A stretch of 6,349 bases of DNA from Planctomycetaceae bacterium UBA2671 (GCA_002359185.1 DEML01000029.1:24248-30596), one strand, 5' to 3'; shown: positions 1 to 6,326, counted from the first letter of the stretch. Translations and numbers: made by a program. The notes: a model not told the origin generated them from the sequence alone.

Positions 1-57
1 GGGGCTTCTCTGCGAGAGCGCCCCCGCCACCCTCCCTGATTGTTGGAATACAAAGCA

Positions 58-78
58 GAGTAGGCTTTGCTCCTACTC
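58..78 (-). terminator. Possible weak terminator or pseudoknot after chdC
   Basis: A 7-bp perfect stem (GAGTAGG/CCTACTC, 58-64 with 72-78) with a 7-nt loop overlaps the chdC stop codon. On the minus strand it is followed by TGCTTTGTATT, only a loose T-rich stretch. The loop contains CAAAG, which can also pair with CTTTG just downstream, giving a possible H-type pseudoknot. A terminator role is inferred and weak. Confidence 0.3.
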
Positions 79-928
79 AAGCATCAATTCTCACATGCTT
101 CAAAACCTCTGCGGCTGACATCACATAGCCAATATAAAAAGGACCGAATTCCGCGTAACGTGCAGAAGCTTTGTCGAATCGCATCGTATAGACGATATCT
201 TTCACATGAATCGGATTGCGTGCCCACAAGGTGACGCCCCACTCCCAGTCATCAAATCCGGTCGAAGCGGTGATCAACTGAGAAACTTTCCCAGCGAATT
301 TGATTCCGGATGTCGCATGCTCGGCCATCAGTTCAGAACGGGCACTGAAGGGTAAATCAAACCAGTTCGCGTGCGGATCGCGAATTTTGTTCATCGGATA
401 AAAACAGTGCACGGGGTAGGGCGGAATCTCGGGATAAATCCGTTGCTTATTCATCGCCGGCAAACGTTGTTCGTAGCCGCGAACGCGAGCCTTGAACATG
501 TCATCTTCAGGATTGGCCCCTTCGCGAATCAGCTTTTCAGAAAACTGTTCAAGCGTCGGCACATACTCGGAAATTTCCGTCAATGAAACGAACGAATACG
601 TTGGCTGTAAAACGGTACCCAGTTCGGAAGTACGCAGTTCCTGACAAATCGTGTCAATCACCAGCGGATCGGGATCCATCAGCATCAATCCGAGGTCTGC
701 TCGATGCCCGGAGGTGGCAAACACCTGCATCCGTTCTGGAACACCCGCCCGTTCCGGATTCAGAATCTGCACAAACTGTTCAATCCCTCGTCGCCGCTGT
801 TTTTTAGACAGGCTGTTCAACTGCAGTTGATTCACCTGATAATAAATGTGCAGACAATGCCACCCTTCGTGCAACTTGATACTCGGCTCTTCTTCCGGGG
901 TCGAGGGCATTGGAGGACGTCCAGACAT
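77..928 (-). CDS. chdC: Coproheme decarboxylase (ChdC/HemQ, chlorite dismutase superfamily)
   Basis: This 283-residue cytosolic enzyme should convert Fe-coproporphyrin III (coprohaem) to haem b by two oxidative decarboxylations using H2O2, the last step of the coproporphyrin-dependent haem pathway. The C-terminal half carries the family signature. Numbering is offset by a constant 32 from S. aureus ChdC: Arg163 (R131, propionate contact), catalytic Tyr177 in YPMNK (Y145), Lys181 (K149), Trp189 (W157), proximal haem ligand His204 (H172), distal Gln217 (Q185) and Arg250 in MRFD (R218). The block GFDDWEWGVTL (224-234) and the ARYAEFG segment (256-262) are also typical. Distal Gln is the Firmicutes-type state and argues against true chlorite dismutase, which has Arg there. 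The N-terminus has a Pro/Glu-rich leader of about 16 residues. ATG is at 928 with only a weak purine-rich site (AAGAAAGA) before it. It lies 80 bp downstream of a sulfatase on the same strand; co-transcription is possible but no functional link is evident. Confidence 0.93.
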   Translation of the reverse strand: MSGRPPMPSTPEEEPSIKLHEGWHCLHIYYQVNQLQLNSLSKKQRRRGIEQFVQILNPERAGVPERMQVFATSGHRADLGLMLMDPDPLVIDTICQELRTSELGTVLQPTYSFVSLTEISEYVPTLEQFSEKLIREGANPEDDMFKARVRGYEQRLPAMNKQRIYPEIPPYPVHCFYPMNKIRDPHANWFDLPFSARSELMAEHATSGIKFAGKVSQLITASTGFDDWEWGVTLWARNPIHVKDIVYTMRFDKASARYAEFGPFYIGYVMSAAEVLKHVRIDA

Positions 929-949
929 TATGAATCTTTCTTGCGGATG

Positions 950-974
950 TGTTGAGAGTTTAATGTTGAGAGTT
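950..974. repeat. Two tandem copies of an 11-bp motif before chdC
   Basis: The 11-mer TGTTGAGAGTT occurs at 950-960 and exactly again at 964-974, 14 bp start to start, in the 80-bp gap upstream of chdC. It may be a slippage duplication or a pair of operator-like half-sites. No regulator is indicated. Confidence 0.4.
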
Positions 975-1008
975 GTAAGTTAATTTTACCGGGATCCAGT
1001 CGCTGGCC

Positions 1009-2382
1009 CTATTTCGGTTTTCGCTTTGGCTTTGCATCTCGCAGTGGCCAGTTGGAATCTTCTTCACGAGCTTCGGTCATTAAACGTTCTGCTTTTTTAA
1101 CGAGATCTGGATTTGCGTCTGCGAGATTGCGCTCTTCACCAGTATCTGTTTCCAGATTATACAGTTCAATCGGCTCAGAGGGACCGTTGCGGACGGCTTT
1201 CCAGTTTCCGAAACGAATCGCCTGGATCGATTTTCCTTCATGCAGTTCCCAATAAAAATAATCCCGTTCCGGAGCAGATCCCCCTTTGAGAAAACTGACG
1301 AGAGACTTCCCATCAGTACGAATATTTTGCGGAAGCTGGGAATCAGTCAATTCCACAACCGTTGGCAAAAAATCCCAGAAGGCCCAGGGTTCTTCCGTCA
1401 CGCGACCGGCGGGGACTGTTCCCGGCCACCAGGAAATAGCAGCCTGTCGAAGGGCTCCTTCATACATACCCCGCTTGTAACCTCGCAATTGTCCTCCCAT
1501 TGTCTGATCGAACAGCTTGCCGATTTCGGAATTGGGATTGAATGACGAACCGTTATCACCAGAAAAAATGACGAGTGTATTTTCTGCGAGGCCCTTTTTT
1601 CTCAGCAGGCCAAGAATGCGACCGACATCACTGTCGAGACGTGAGACCATCGCAGCATAGTTCTTCTGCAATTCGCTCCAGTCTTTGTCGGCGTAAATTC
1701 CCTGTTCATCAATCTCATAACGACCATGAGGCAGAGTAGCCGCGTAAAACAGAAAGAAAGGGTTCTCACCCTGCTCATCAATCCAGCGAATTGTTTCATC
1801 GGCAATATAATTTTGAGCATAAGATTCCCCTCGCCCCGGCTTGCCAGTGTTGCCGGGAAGTTCGAAACGCTGACCGTCATTGTAGAGATAGGTCGGGAAA
1901 TAACTATGAGCATGTCGCTGGCAATTGTATCCGTAAAAATGATCGAATCCTAATCTGGCTGGACTTCCCGTTGTATCGAACATCCCCATGCCCCATTTGC
2001 CGATACAGGCAGTGGCATAGCCCTGAGCTTTGAGATGCTTTGCAACCGTATAGGTATCGGCTGGCATTGGCATTTGACCTTCCGGCTGGATCTCTCGATT
2101 CGCACGGATCGGACAATGCCCCATGTGCAGGCCCGTCATCAGAGAAGAACGGGATGGAGCACACACCGATGTTCCACAATACGCCTGCAGATAACGAGTT
2201 CCTTCGGCTGCCATTTGATCCAGATGCGGAGTTTGAATCAGTTTCTGACCATAACAACCCAGGTCTCCCTGAGCGATATCATCCGAAAGGATAAAAATAA
2301 TGCTCGGGTGTTCATCGGCGATTAAGTTTGACCCCAAAGACAGTGCCGTTATCAGACAGATTATAAAAGAGAGAAAAATCAT
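1009..2382 (-). CDS. Secreted arylsulfatase A-like sulfatase (family S1)
   Basis: This 457-residue type I sulfatase would hydrolyse sulfate esters, probably on a sulfated polysaccharide, outside the cytoplasm. A signal peptide covers about residues 1-22 (hydrophobic 2-16, cleavage near LIA-DEH). The core starts at PSIIFILSDD with metal ligands Asp34 and Asp35. The signature CAPSRSSLMTG places the formylglycine precursor at Cys74 and Arg at 78. Further active-site candidates are Lys129 (GKWGMG), His219 (LPHG), Asp276-Asn277 (SGDNGSS) and Lys303 (YKRGMYEGA). The usual GKWHLG His is Gly131 here, as in some arylsulfatase subgroups; the His-rich block YNCQRHAHSY (152-161) may supply the missing contact and resembles subfamily S1_16 from memory, so the substrate stays open. 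The C-terminus is a short Lys/Pro tail. Start ATG 2382 has AGGAA nine bases upstream. It needs a formylglycine-generating enzyme encoded elsewhere. A 7-bp hairpin with a 2-nt bulge (991-1009) overlaps the stop but lacks a T-run. Confidence 0.93.
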   Translation of the reverse strand: MIFLSFIICLITALSLGSNLIADEHPSIIFILSDDIAQGDLGCYGQKLIQTPHLDQMAAEGTRYLQAYCGTSVCAPSRSSLMTGLHMGHCPIRANREIQPEGQMPMPADTYTVAKHLKAQGYATACIGKWGMGMFDTTGSPARLGFDHFYGYNCQRHAHSYFPTYLYNDGQRFELPGNTGKPGRGESYAQNYIADETIRWIDEQGENPFFLFYAATLPHGRYEIDEQGIYADKDWSELQKNYAAMVSRLDSDVGRILGLLRKKGLAENTLVIFSGDNGSSFNPNSEIGKLFDQTMGGQLRGYKRGMYEGALRQAAISWWPGTVPAGRVTEEPWAFWDFLPTVVELTDSQLPQNIRTDGKSLVSFLKGGSAPERDYFYWELHEGKSIQAIRFGNWKAVRNGPSEPIELYNLETDTGEERNLADANPDLVKKAERLMTEAREEDSNWPLRDAKPKRKPK

Positions 2383-2611
2383 CAGTCAGCATTCCTGAGA
2401 GTTGAAGTCATCATGTCAATCCACAGGTCAAACAACCGATGGTCTTCTCACAATAATCAGCAGCGAGAAACTACGAAAGGGAATGACAGAAATCGATGAA
2501 CTTTCTTTTGCCAGGAGTGTCATAAAAGAGCGGATCCATCAAACCCAAGTCGTTCAGCATTTATGCTTGTAGTTTGGAAGAAAATACGTTAGTTTTCGAC
2601 TCTTCCACAGA

Positions 2612-2695
2612 GCCGAAGTGGCGGAATGGCAGACGCGTCGGATTCAAAATCCGATGGGGGTAAACCCCGTGCGGGTTCGAGTCCCGCCTTCGGTA
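2612..2695 (+). tRNA. tRNA-Leu (anticodon CAA)
   Basis: The 84-nt sequence folds as a class II tRNA. The acceptor stem is GCCGAAG (2612-2618) with CTTCGGT (2688-2694), giving a G1-U72 wobble, and the discriminator is A (2695). The D stem is GCG/CGC (2621-2623, 2634-2636) with GG in the loop. The anticodon stem is TCGGA/TCCGA around loop TTCAAAA, so the anticodon is CAA (2645-2647) and reads UUG. The long variable arm (2655-2670) has a GGGG/CCCC stem, and the T arm is GCGGG-TTCGAGT-CCCGC (2671-2687). A73 and the long arm fit leucine, and the acceptor and anticodon arms closely match E. coli tRNA-Leu(CAA) from memory. CCA is not encoded. The promoter is unclear; TTGTAG (2567) and TAGTTT (2590), spaced 17 bp, are a weak candidate. 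Confidence 0.97.
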
Positions 2696-2702
2696 TTCTA
2701 AT

Positions 2703-2742
2703 AAAGCGCTCGACTTCTATCATAGAAGTCGAGCGCTTTTTT
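2703..2742 (+). terminator. Rho-independent terminator of tRNA-Leu
   Basis: A 17-bp perfect stem (2703-2719 with 2723-2739) has a 3-nt loop and runs directly into a T-run (2737-2742). It begins seven bases after the tRNA end, so the tRNA is very likely a single-gene transcript. The A-run on the 5' side means it could also stop transcription from the other strand. Confidence 0.88.
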
Positions 2743-3186
2743 GTACGCTTTTACGAAACGAACTTACGATGTGCGTTGATTTCTGCAGTTAGCAGTTTAC
2801 TTCAGCGATTTTTGATGGTTTGAGATTATATTTTCAATCAAACACCCGCTAAACATTCGTGGTGACTGCTATAGAGTCGCATCGTTCAGGTACTTCCTGA
2901 CCTGCCGCTTGCGGATCGGTAATCGATATTTCCTCCTGATGCAGCGATTTTTTCCTTGGATTTGTGTTCAACCTGAAGCCAAGCCACCGGAAATGTCCAC
3001 TTCTGATCAAGCGTGCAATCCGTTTAATTGCTGCATTGCTCAAAATCGGCAATTACCCCACGATCTGGTGAATTCCCGCTAATATGGCCTCCTGGAATTG
3101 GCATTTGCCGACAAGGACTCTACCGCGAACTAAGTTTATATACGGATCAAACTTGGACATTGCGTACTAAAAGAGAGAGCAACTCA
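2743..3186. other. Intergenic gap of about 440 bases without a convincing gene
   Basis: Both strands were read. The only open frames are short, start at TTG without a good ribosome-binding site and resemble nothing I know. Small hairpins exist (for example CAGGT/ACCTG, 2887-2904) but no known riboswitch is recognisable. The promoter for the small gene at 3187 should lie at the right-hand end; TATATA at 3137-3142 is the best -10-like hexamer, but no good -35 lies 16-18 bp before it. Confidence 0.5.
3173..3179 (+). promoter_or_regulatory. Ribosome-binding site of the small gene at 3187
   Basis: GAGAGAG lies seven bases before ATG 3187. It is the reason for choosing this start over the TTG at 3028 in the same frame, which has no comparable site. 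Confidence 0.5.
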
Positions 3187-3378
3187 ATGACTGTCTTTCC
3201 CGAGGAATCAGACGGACATTCAGATCGACGCTTTCGACTCAAAAAGTCACTCTTTGAGGAACGGATATTTTCCCGAAGCAGAAATCAGCTCAGCAAGGGA
3301 TGCGTTGACTCTCTTCGTGAATACGAAGCAGAAATCCGGCAGATACCTGGAGCCATCCCGGGAAGGAAACAATTATGA
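3187..3378 (+). CDS. Small hypothetical protein overlapping the FHA-EAL gene
   Basis: I do not recognise this 63-residue protein. It begins MTVFPEESDG, is highly charged (many Arg, Lys, Glu, Asp), has no signal peptide, membrane segment or Cys pair, and ends in a Gly/Pro/Lys-rich tail. The middle (about residues 18-52) could be helical. Support for translation is a purine-rich ribosome-binding site (GAGAGAG) at good spacing and a stop codon that overlaps the next start as ATGA (3375-3378), the usual mark of translational coupling. The two genes would form an operon, so a role as partner or regulator of the FHA-EAL protein is a fair inference, but nothing in the residues shows it. It could also be a non-functional leader frame whose translation only feeds the downstream start. 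Confidence 0.5.
   Translation: MTVFPEESDGHSDRRFRLKKSLFEERIFSRSRNQLSKGCVDSLREYEAEIRQIPGAIPGRKQL
3360..3367 (+). promoter_or_regulatory. Strong ribosome-binding site of the FHA-EAL gene
   Basis: GGGAAGGA lies seven bases before ATG 3375, inside the end of the preceding small gene. It supports ATG 3375 over the internal ATG at 3393 (Met7), which has no such site. Confidence 0.7.
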
Positions 3379-4511
3379 TTATCAATGACATTATGGAAAA
3401 GAACGGGATATTATCGAGTAATCATGACTCGCATATCGACTGGTTTGTGCAAGGCTGTCTTAAGCCGCAGGCTAGTGCATCCTGCATCGCAATTTCCCGT
3501 TCACCATTCACAATTGGACGTCGGAACACCAACGATTGCACCCTCGGCTCCCAGAAAGTCTCTGGTCAGCACGCTCAACTGCTTGTGGTCGGCGATAAAA
3601 TTTTCGTTCGCGACCTGAACAGTACAAATGGAACGTTCGTCAACGGGAATCGCATTATGGTCGACACCCCGCTGGCGGCTGGCGACTATCTGCAATTTGC
3701 AGATATGGAGTTCCAACTGGGACGTAATCAGGAACAGAGAATCGATCAAACCATTGAATTTGATGAACCGGAAACTGGCTGGCAGATCTCGAAGATGAAT
3801 CAGGTCGTTCAGGAACAGCAATTCCGTATGGTCTTCCAACCGATTGTCACTGCTGCCGGAGAATCTTTATATGGCGTTGAAGCATTGTTAAGATGTCATA
3901 TCGCTGGCTTCGAATCTCCGATCATGATGTTCGAAATCGCGTCTCGACTCGGACTGGAAGAACGCTTAAGTGAAGCCGCCCGATTCAAAGCTGCAATGGC
4001 AATTGCTCCTCACCATCCGGCCAAACGGCTCTTTCTGAATACTCATCCCAATGAACATCTCGGCGAGAAACTGATTGGATCTTTATCGCATTTACGCTCA
4101 TTGATCGGCGATTGGAAAATCGTCATCGAGATTCACGAAGCCGCTGTTCCCGACCTGGCAACCATCAGAGAATTCCAGGCTCAATTAAGGTATTTGGATA
4201 TTGAAATCGCTTACGACGATTTTGGAGCCGGTCAGTCTCGACTCAGGGAATTGACTGAAGTTCCCCCGAATATCGTCAAATTTGATCGTTCGATTGTCGA
4301 CGGACTCGCAACCGCTTCCACACAACACCGCACCATGGTGCAATCTTTGGTCAATGTCTGTCATGAGAGCAATATCATTACACTGGCAGAAGGAATTGAT
4401 AACGGAGACGACAGCGAAGTCTGCCGCGAAATGGGTTTCCAGCTCTTCCAGGGATTTTACTTCGGCCGCCCCGCTCCACTGGAAATGACTCCCGATTCGA
4501 CAATTCAATAA
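3375..4511 (+). CDS. FHA-EAL protein, probable cyclic-di-GMP phosphodiesterase
   Basis: This 378-residue cytosolic protein joins a phospho-threonine-binding FHA domain (about residues 25-117) to an EAL domain (about 140-372) that should hydrolyse c-di-GMP to pGpG. The FHA domain keeps Gly48-Arg49, Ser63-x-x-His66 and the loop NSTNGT (82-87) with Asn90-Gly91. The EAL domain keeps Glu169 in EALLR, Asn222 (LNTHP), Glu252 (IEIHE), Asp281-Asp282 in DDFGAG, Lys302 in KFD, Glu339 in AEGID and Gln359 in QGF. The one change is Asp342 where E-G-V-E normally has a second Glu (E355 in RocR numbering). It has no GGDEF domain, membrane segment or signal peptide. Phosphorylation by a Hanks-type Ser/Thr kinase is the likely input, on this protein or a partner. 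It is the second gene of a probable two-gene operon and converges with a sulfatase gene. Confidence 0.92.
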   Translation: MIINDIMEKNGILSSNHDSHIDWFVQGCLKPQASASCIAISRSPFTIGRRNTNDCTLGSQKVSGQHAQLLVVGDKIFVRDLNSTNGTFVNGNRIMVDTPLAAGDYLQFADMEFQLGRNQEQRIDQTIEFDEPETGWQISKMNQVVQEQQFRMVFQPIVTAAGESLYGVEALLRCHIAGFESPIMMFEIASRLGLEERLSEAARFKAAMAIAPHHPAKRLFLNTHPNEHLGEKLIGSLSHLRSLIGDWKIVIEIHEAAVPDLATIREFQAQLRYLDIEIAYDDFGAGQSRLRELTEVPPNIVKFDRSIVDGLATASTQHRTMVQSLVNVCHESNIITLAEGIDNGDDSEVCREMGFQLFQGFYFGRPAPLEMTPDSTIQ

Positions 4512-4563
4512 ACTCAAATTCAAGTCGTGCTCTGTCACGTAGATCATGCCATTTAACATGTGC

Positions 4564-4586
4564 CATTGCTGGTTTGCCCAGCAGTG
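4564..4586. repeat. REP-like palindrome between convergent genes
   Basis: A 9-bp stem (CATTGCTGG/CCAGCAGTG, one G-T pair on the plus strand) with a 5-nt loop lies 52 bases after the FHA-EAL stop and about 60 after the sulfatase stop. Flanking direct repeats TTAACATGTGCCA (4553-4565) and TTAAATGTGCCA (4605-4616) surround it. From memory, palindromes reading CACTGCTGGGCAAGCCAGCAGTG recur between genes in planctomycetes, but this was not checked. No T-run follows on either strand, so termination is possible but unproven. Confidence 0.45.
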
Positions 4587-4645
4587 TTGTATTCAGTACT
4601 GACGTTAAATGTGCCACGACTCCGCGCACTTGCTGCTTATGCTGG

Positions 4646-6103
4646 TTATCGAGATCTGGTTTTCTCAAGCAACGCATGTAACTTCGGTTGCTCTTGCTTG
4701 CCGAGTTTCGAATCAATAATGTTCTTCATTTCCTGAGGATCCTTCTCGTGATCATATAACTCAGCCACAAGTACTGAACCATCATTGTAGTCTCGCCATT
4801 CCGTATATCGAAAGCGAGGCGTCCGAATCGAATACCCCATCGCTTCAGGATCTTCACCAGCTTTCGGATAAGCCGGTCGGCAATGCTGAGTCAAAGCAGC
4901 CGGTTTCACACTGCGTGCAGGATTCTCAAATAATGGTCGTAAACTCACACCTTCCAGACCACTGGCTGGTTGATCCAATCCGCACAGATCAACCAGCGTT
5001 GGATACACATCCAGCAACTCGACAATCGCAGAAGTTCGCATTGCTTCGGTTTGACCGGGCATTGAAATGATCATCGGCACACGGGCATCGAGTTCGAAAT
5101 TCGATGTCTTTGCCCACAGAGTTTTCTCACCCAGATGAAATCCGTGATCGGACCAGAACACAACTATTGTGTTCTCTCTCAACTCAAGTCGATCCAACTC
5201 ATCGAGCACTTTGCCAATCTGGGCATCGACGAAACTCGTTGCAGCGTAGTAGCCATGCCGTAGGGCTCGTTCCTCTTCCAGAGTCGGCCGACTATCGGGA
5301 CGATCTTTAAAGCCTCTGCGAATTTCCCGGCCATCATGCATGGCGATTTCCGGCACGTTGGCCGGCTTCTCACGATTCATCGCCAGTTCAATCTCAGTCC
5401 GCTCGTACAGATCCCAGTATTTCTTCGGAGGATTGAACGGAGCATGTGGCTTCCAAAATCCAACCGCTAAAAAGAACTGCTCATCCTTCACTTCATTCAT
5501 TGCCTCGACCGCTAATTGAGCGATGCGACCATCAAAGTAAGCTTCATCCGGCACATCCAGCATTTCAGTTCGAGGCACATCAGAATGATTCTTCGGCAAC
5601 TCCCCCTCAACGAGCGGCCTGTCGTTGCCATGCGAATTAAAATGCATCACCGCTGGTACCGACCAGGAAGCGGGATCCCCTTTGTAATCAACTTGAATCC
5701 AGTTATGAAAGATCTTGCCAATGTCACGCGTTTCATAGCCCGATTGCATAAAATGTTGCGGTAACGTGATGACATCGGGAACCCGTTCCCGAAAGTGAGT
5801 CGGCAGATCATGAATCTGCAACGTATCGAGCCCCAATCCCGTCAGCATCGAAGCCCGTGATGGATTGCAAACTGCCTGCTGACAATAAGCCCGTTCAAAC
5901 AATAGCCCCCGACTGGCCAGCTGATCGATATTGGGCGACTTCACGACAGTATCGCCATAACACCCCAACTCTACTCGCAAATCATCAACCGCAATAAATA
6001 ACACATTCGGTTTCTCGGCAGCTGGCAAGCTCGATGAGATGAAGAGGACGAACAAACAGACGATGAAAAAATTTGCTACAGGTTTTGTTGCTTGTACTGT
6101 CAT
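4646..6103 (-). CDS. Secreted iduronate-2-sulfatase-like sulfatase (S1, probably S1_7)
   Basis: This 485-residue sulfatase resembles human iduronate-2-sulfatase throughout. The signal peptide spans about residues 1-29 (hydrophobic 12-26, cleavage near PAA-EKP). The core opens with NVLFIAVDDLR, metal ligands Asp40-Asp41, then GCYGD and SPNIDQLA. The formylglycine precursor is Cys79 in CNPSRASMLTG, with Arg83. Lys130 and His133 lie in GKIFH, His220 in KPHAPF, Asp319-His320 in SDHGFHLGE and Lys332 in LWAK. These match human IDS D45/D46, C84, K135, H138, H229, D334/H335 and K347 in order and spacing. Likely substrates are 2-O-sulfated uronic acids or other sulfated sugars; planctomycetes carry many paralogues, so the exact one is unknown. 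The frame stays open to 6211, but those 36 extra codons cross a palindromic repeat and would bury the signal peptide; ATG 6103 has AGGAG five bases upstream. No glycoside hydrolase or transporter is nearby. Confidence 0.94.
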   Translation of the reverse strand: MTVQATKPVANFFIVCLFVLFISSSLPAAEKPNVLFIAVDDLRVELGCYGDTVVKSPNIDQLASRGLLFERAYCQQAVCNPSRASMLTGLGLDTLQIHDLPTHFRERVPDVITLPQHFMQSGYETRDIGKIFHNWIQVDYKGDPASWSVPAVMHFNSHGNDRPLVEGELPKNHSDVPRTEMLDVPDEAYFDGRIAQLAVEAMNEVKDEQFFLAVGFWKPHAPFNPPKKYWDLYERTEIELAMNREKPANVPEIAMHDGREIRRGFKDRPDSRPTLEEERALRHGYYAATSFVDAQIGKVLDELDRLELRENTIVVFWSDHGFHLGEKTLWAKTSNFELDARVPMIISMPGQTEAMRTSAIVELLDVYPTLVDLCGLDQPASGLEGVSLRPLFENPARSVKPAALTQHCRPAYPKAGEDPEAMGYSIRTPRFRYTEWRDYNDGSVLVAELYDHEKDPQEMKNIIDSKLGKQEQPKLHALLEKTRSR

Positions 6104-6108
6104 GATCA

Positions 6109-6113
6109 CTCCT
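6109..6113 (-). promoter_or_regulatory. Ribosome-binding site that fixes the sulfatase start at 6103
   Basis: On the minus strand TCAGGAGTGATC precedes ATG, giving AGGAG at five-base spacing. Together with the signal peptide that follows, it decides against the longer in-frame start at 6211, which lies inside the REPIN-like repeat. Confidence 0.8.
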
Positions 6114-6187
6114 GAATCCACTGCAGTTGAGAGAATGCTGATATCTAATCGTTGGTTTTTATGGATTATTTTTGCTAAACGCAGCTC

Positions 6188-6326
6188 GTAGGGTGCGTCC
6201 TGACGCACCATGCTGCAGACATGGCTACCTCATAGAATTTCTCTCCGTACACGAAACCACCCCGACTCAACCATCACGAATATGTAAAACCGACACTCCA
6301 CTCCGGTGCGTCAGGACGCACCCTAC
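6188..6326. repeat. REPIN-like element, 139 bp, with perfect 22-bp inverted ends
   Basis: The 22-mer at 6188-6209 is the exact reverse complement of 6305-6326. Each end is itself a near-perfect palindrome, GGTGCGTC-CT-GACGCACC (6192-6209) and GGTGCGTC-AG-GACGCACC (6305-6322), with an outward-facing GTAG/CTAC edge. The similarity stops sharply at both outer and inner borders. This is the layout of a REP doublet (REPIN), a non-autonomous element moved by a RAYT (Y1-type) transposase; no such gene is in the window. The 95-bp centre shows no gene. The element lies upstream of the second sulfatase and may shape or insulate its transcription. Confidence 0.75.

Noticed and set aside
1..24. Hairpin GGGGC/GCCCC with inner CTCT/AGAG at the window edge
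   Set aside because: The stem is interrupted, has no T-run and is cut by the window edge, so no role can be assigned.
1602..1913. 103-residue minus-strand open frame and similar long frames inside the sulfatase genes
   Set aside because: They are out-of-frame shadows of well-supported sulfatase genes, with no domain features.
77..2382. Sulfatase and chdC as a functional operon
   Set aside because: The 80-bp gap, the lack of overlap and the unrelated functions give no evidence beyond shared strand.
2626..2823. 65-residue plus-strand open frame
   Set aside because: It runs through the tRNA-Leu gene and its terminator.
2849..3052. 67-residue open frame on the minus strand in the long intergenic gap
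   Set aside because: It starts at TTG with no usable ribosome-binding site and resembles no family I know.
3093..3109. Sigma-54-like promoter (TGG and TTTGC elements)
   Set aside because: The distance between the GG and GC pairs is 11 bases instead of 10 and the -24 element is poor.
2743..3186. Cyclic-di-GMP riboswitch upstream of the FHA-EAL operon
   Set aside because: The conserved GEMM-I core and its tetraloop-receptor pattern are not recognisable in this stretch.
1009..6103. Polysaccharide utilisation locus
   Set aside because: Two sulfatases are present, but no glycoside hydrolase, SusC/SusD pair, transporter or local regulator lies with them, and they are separated by unrelated genes.
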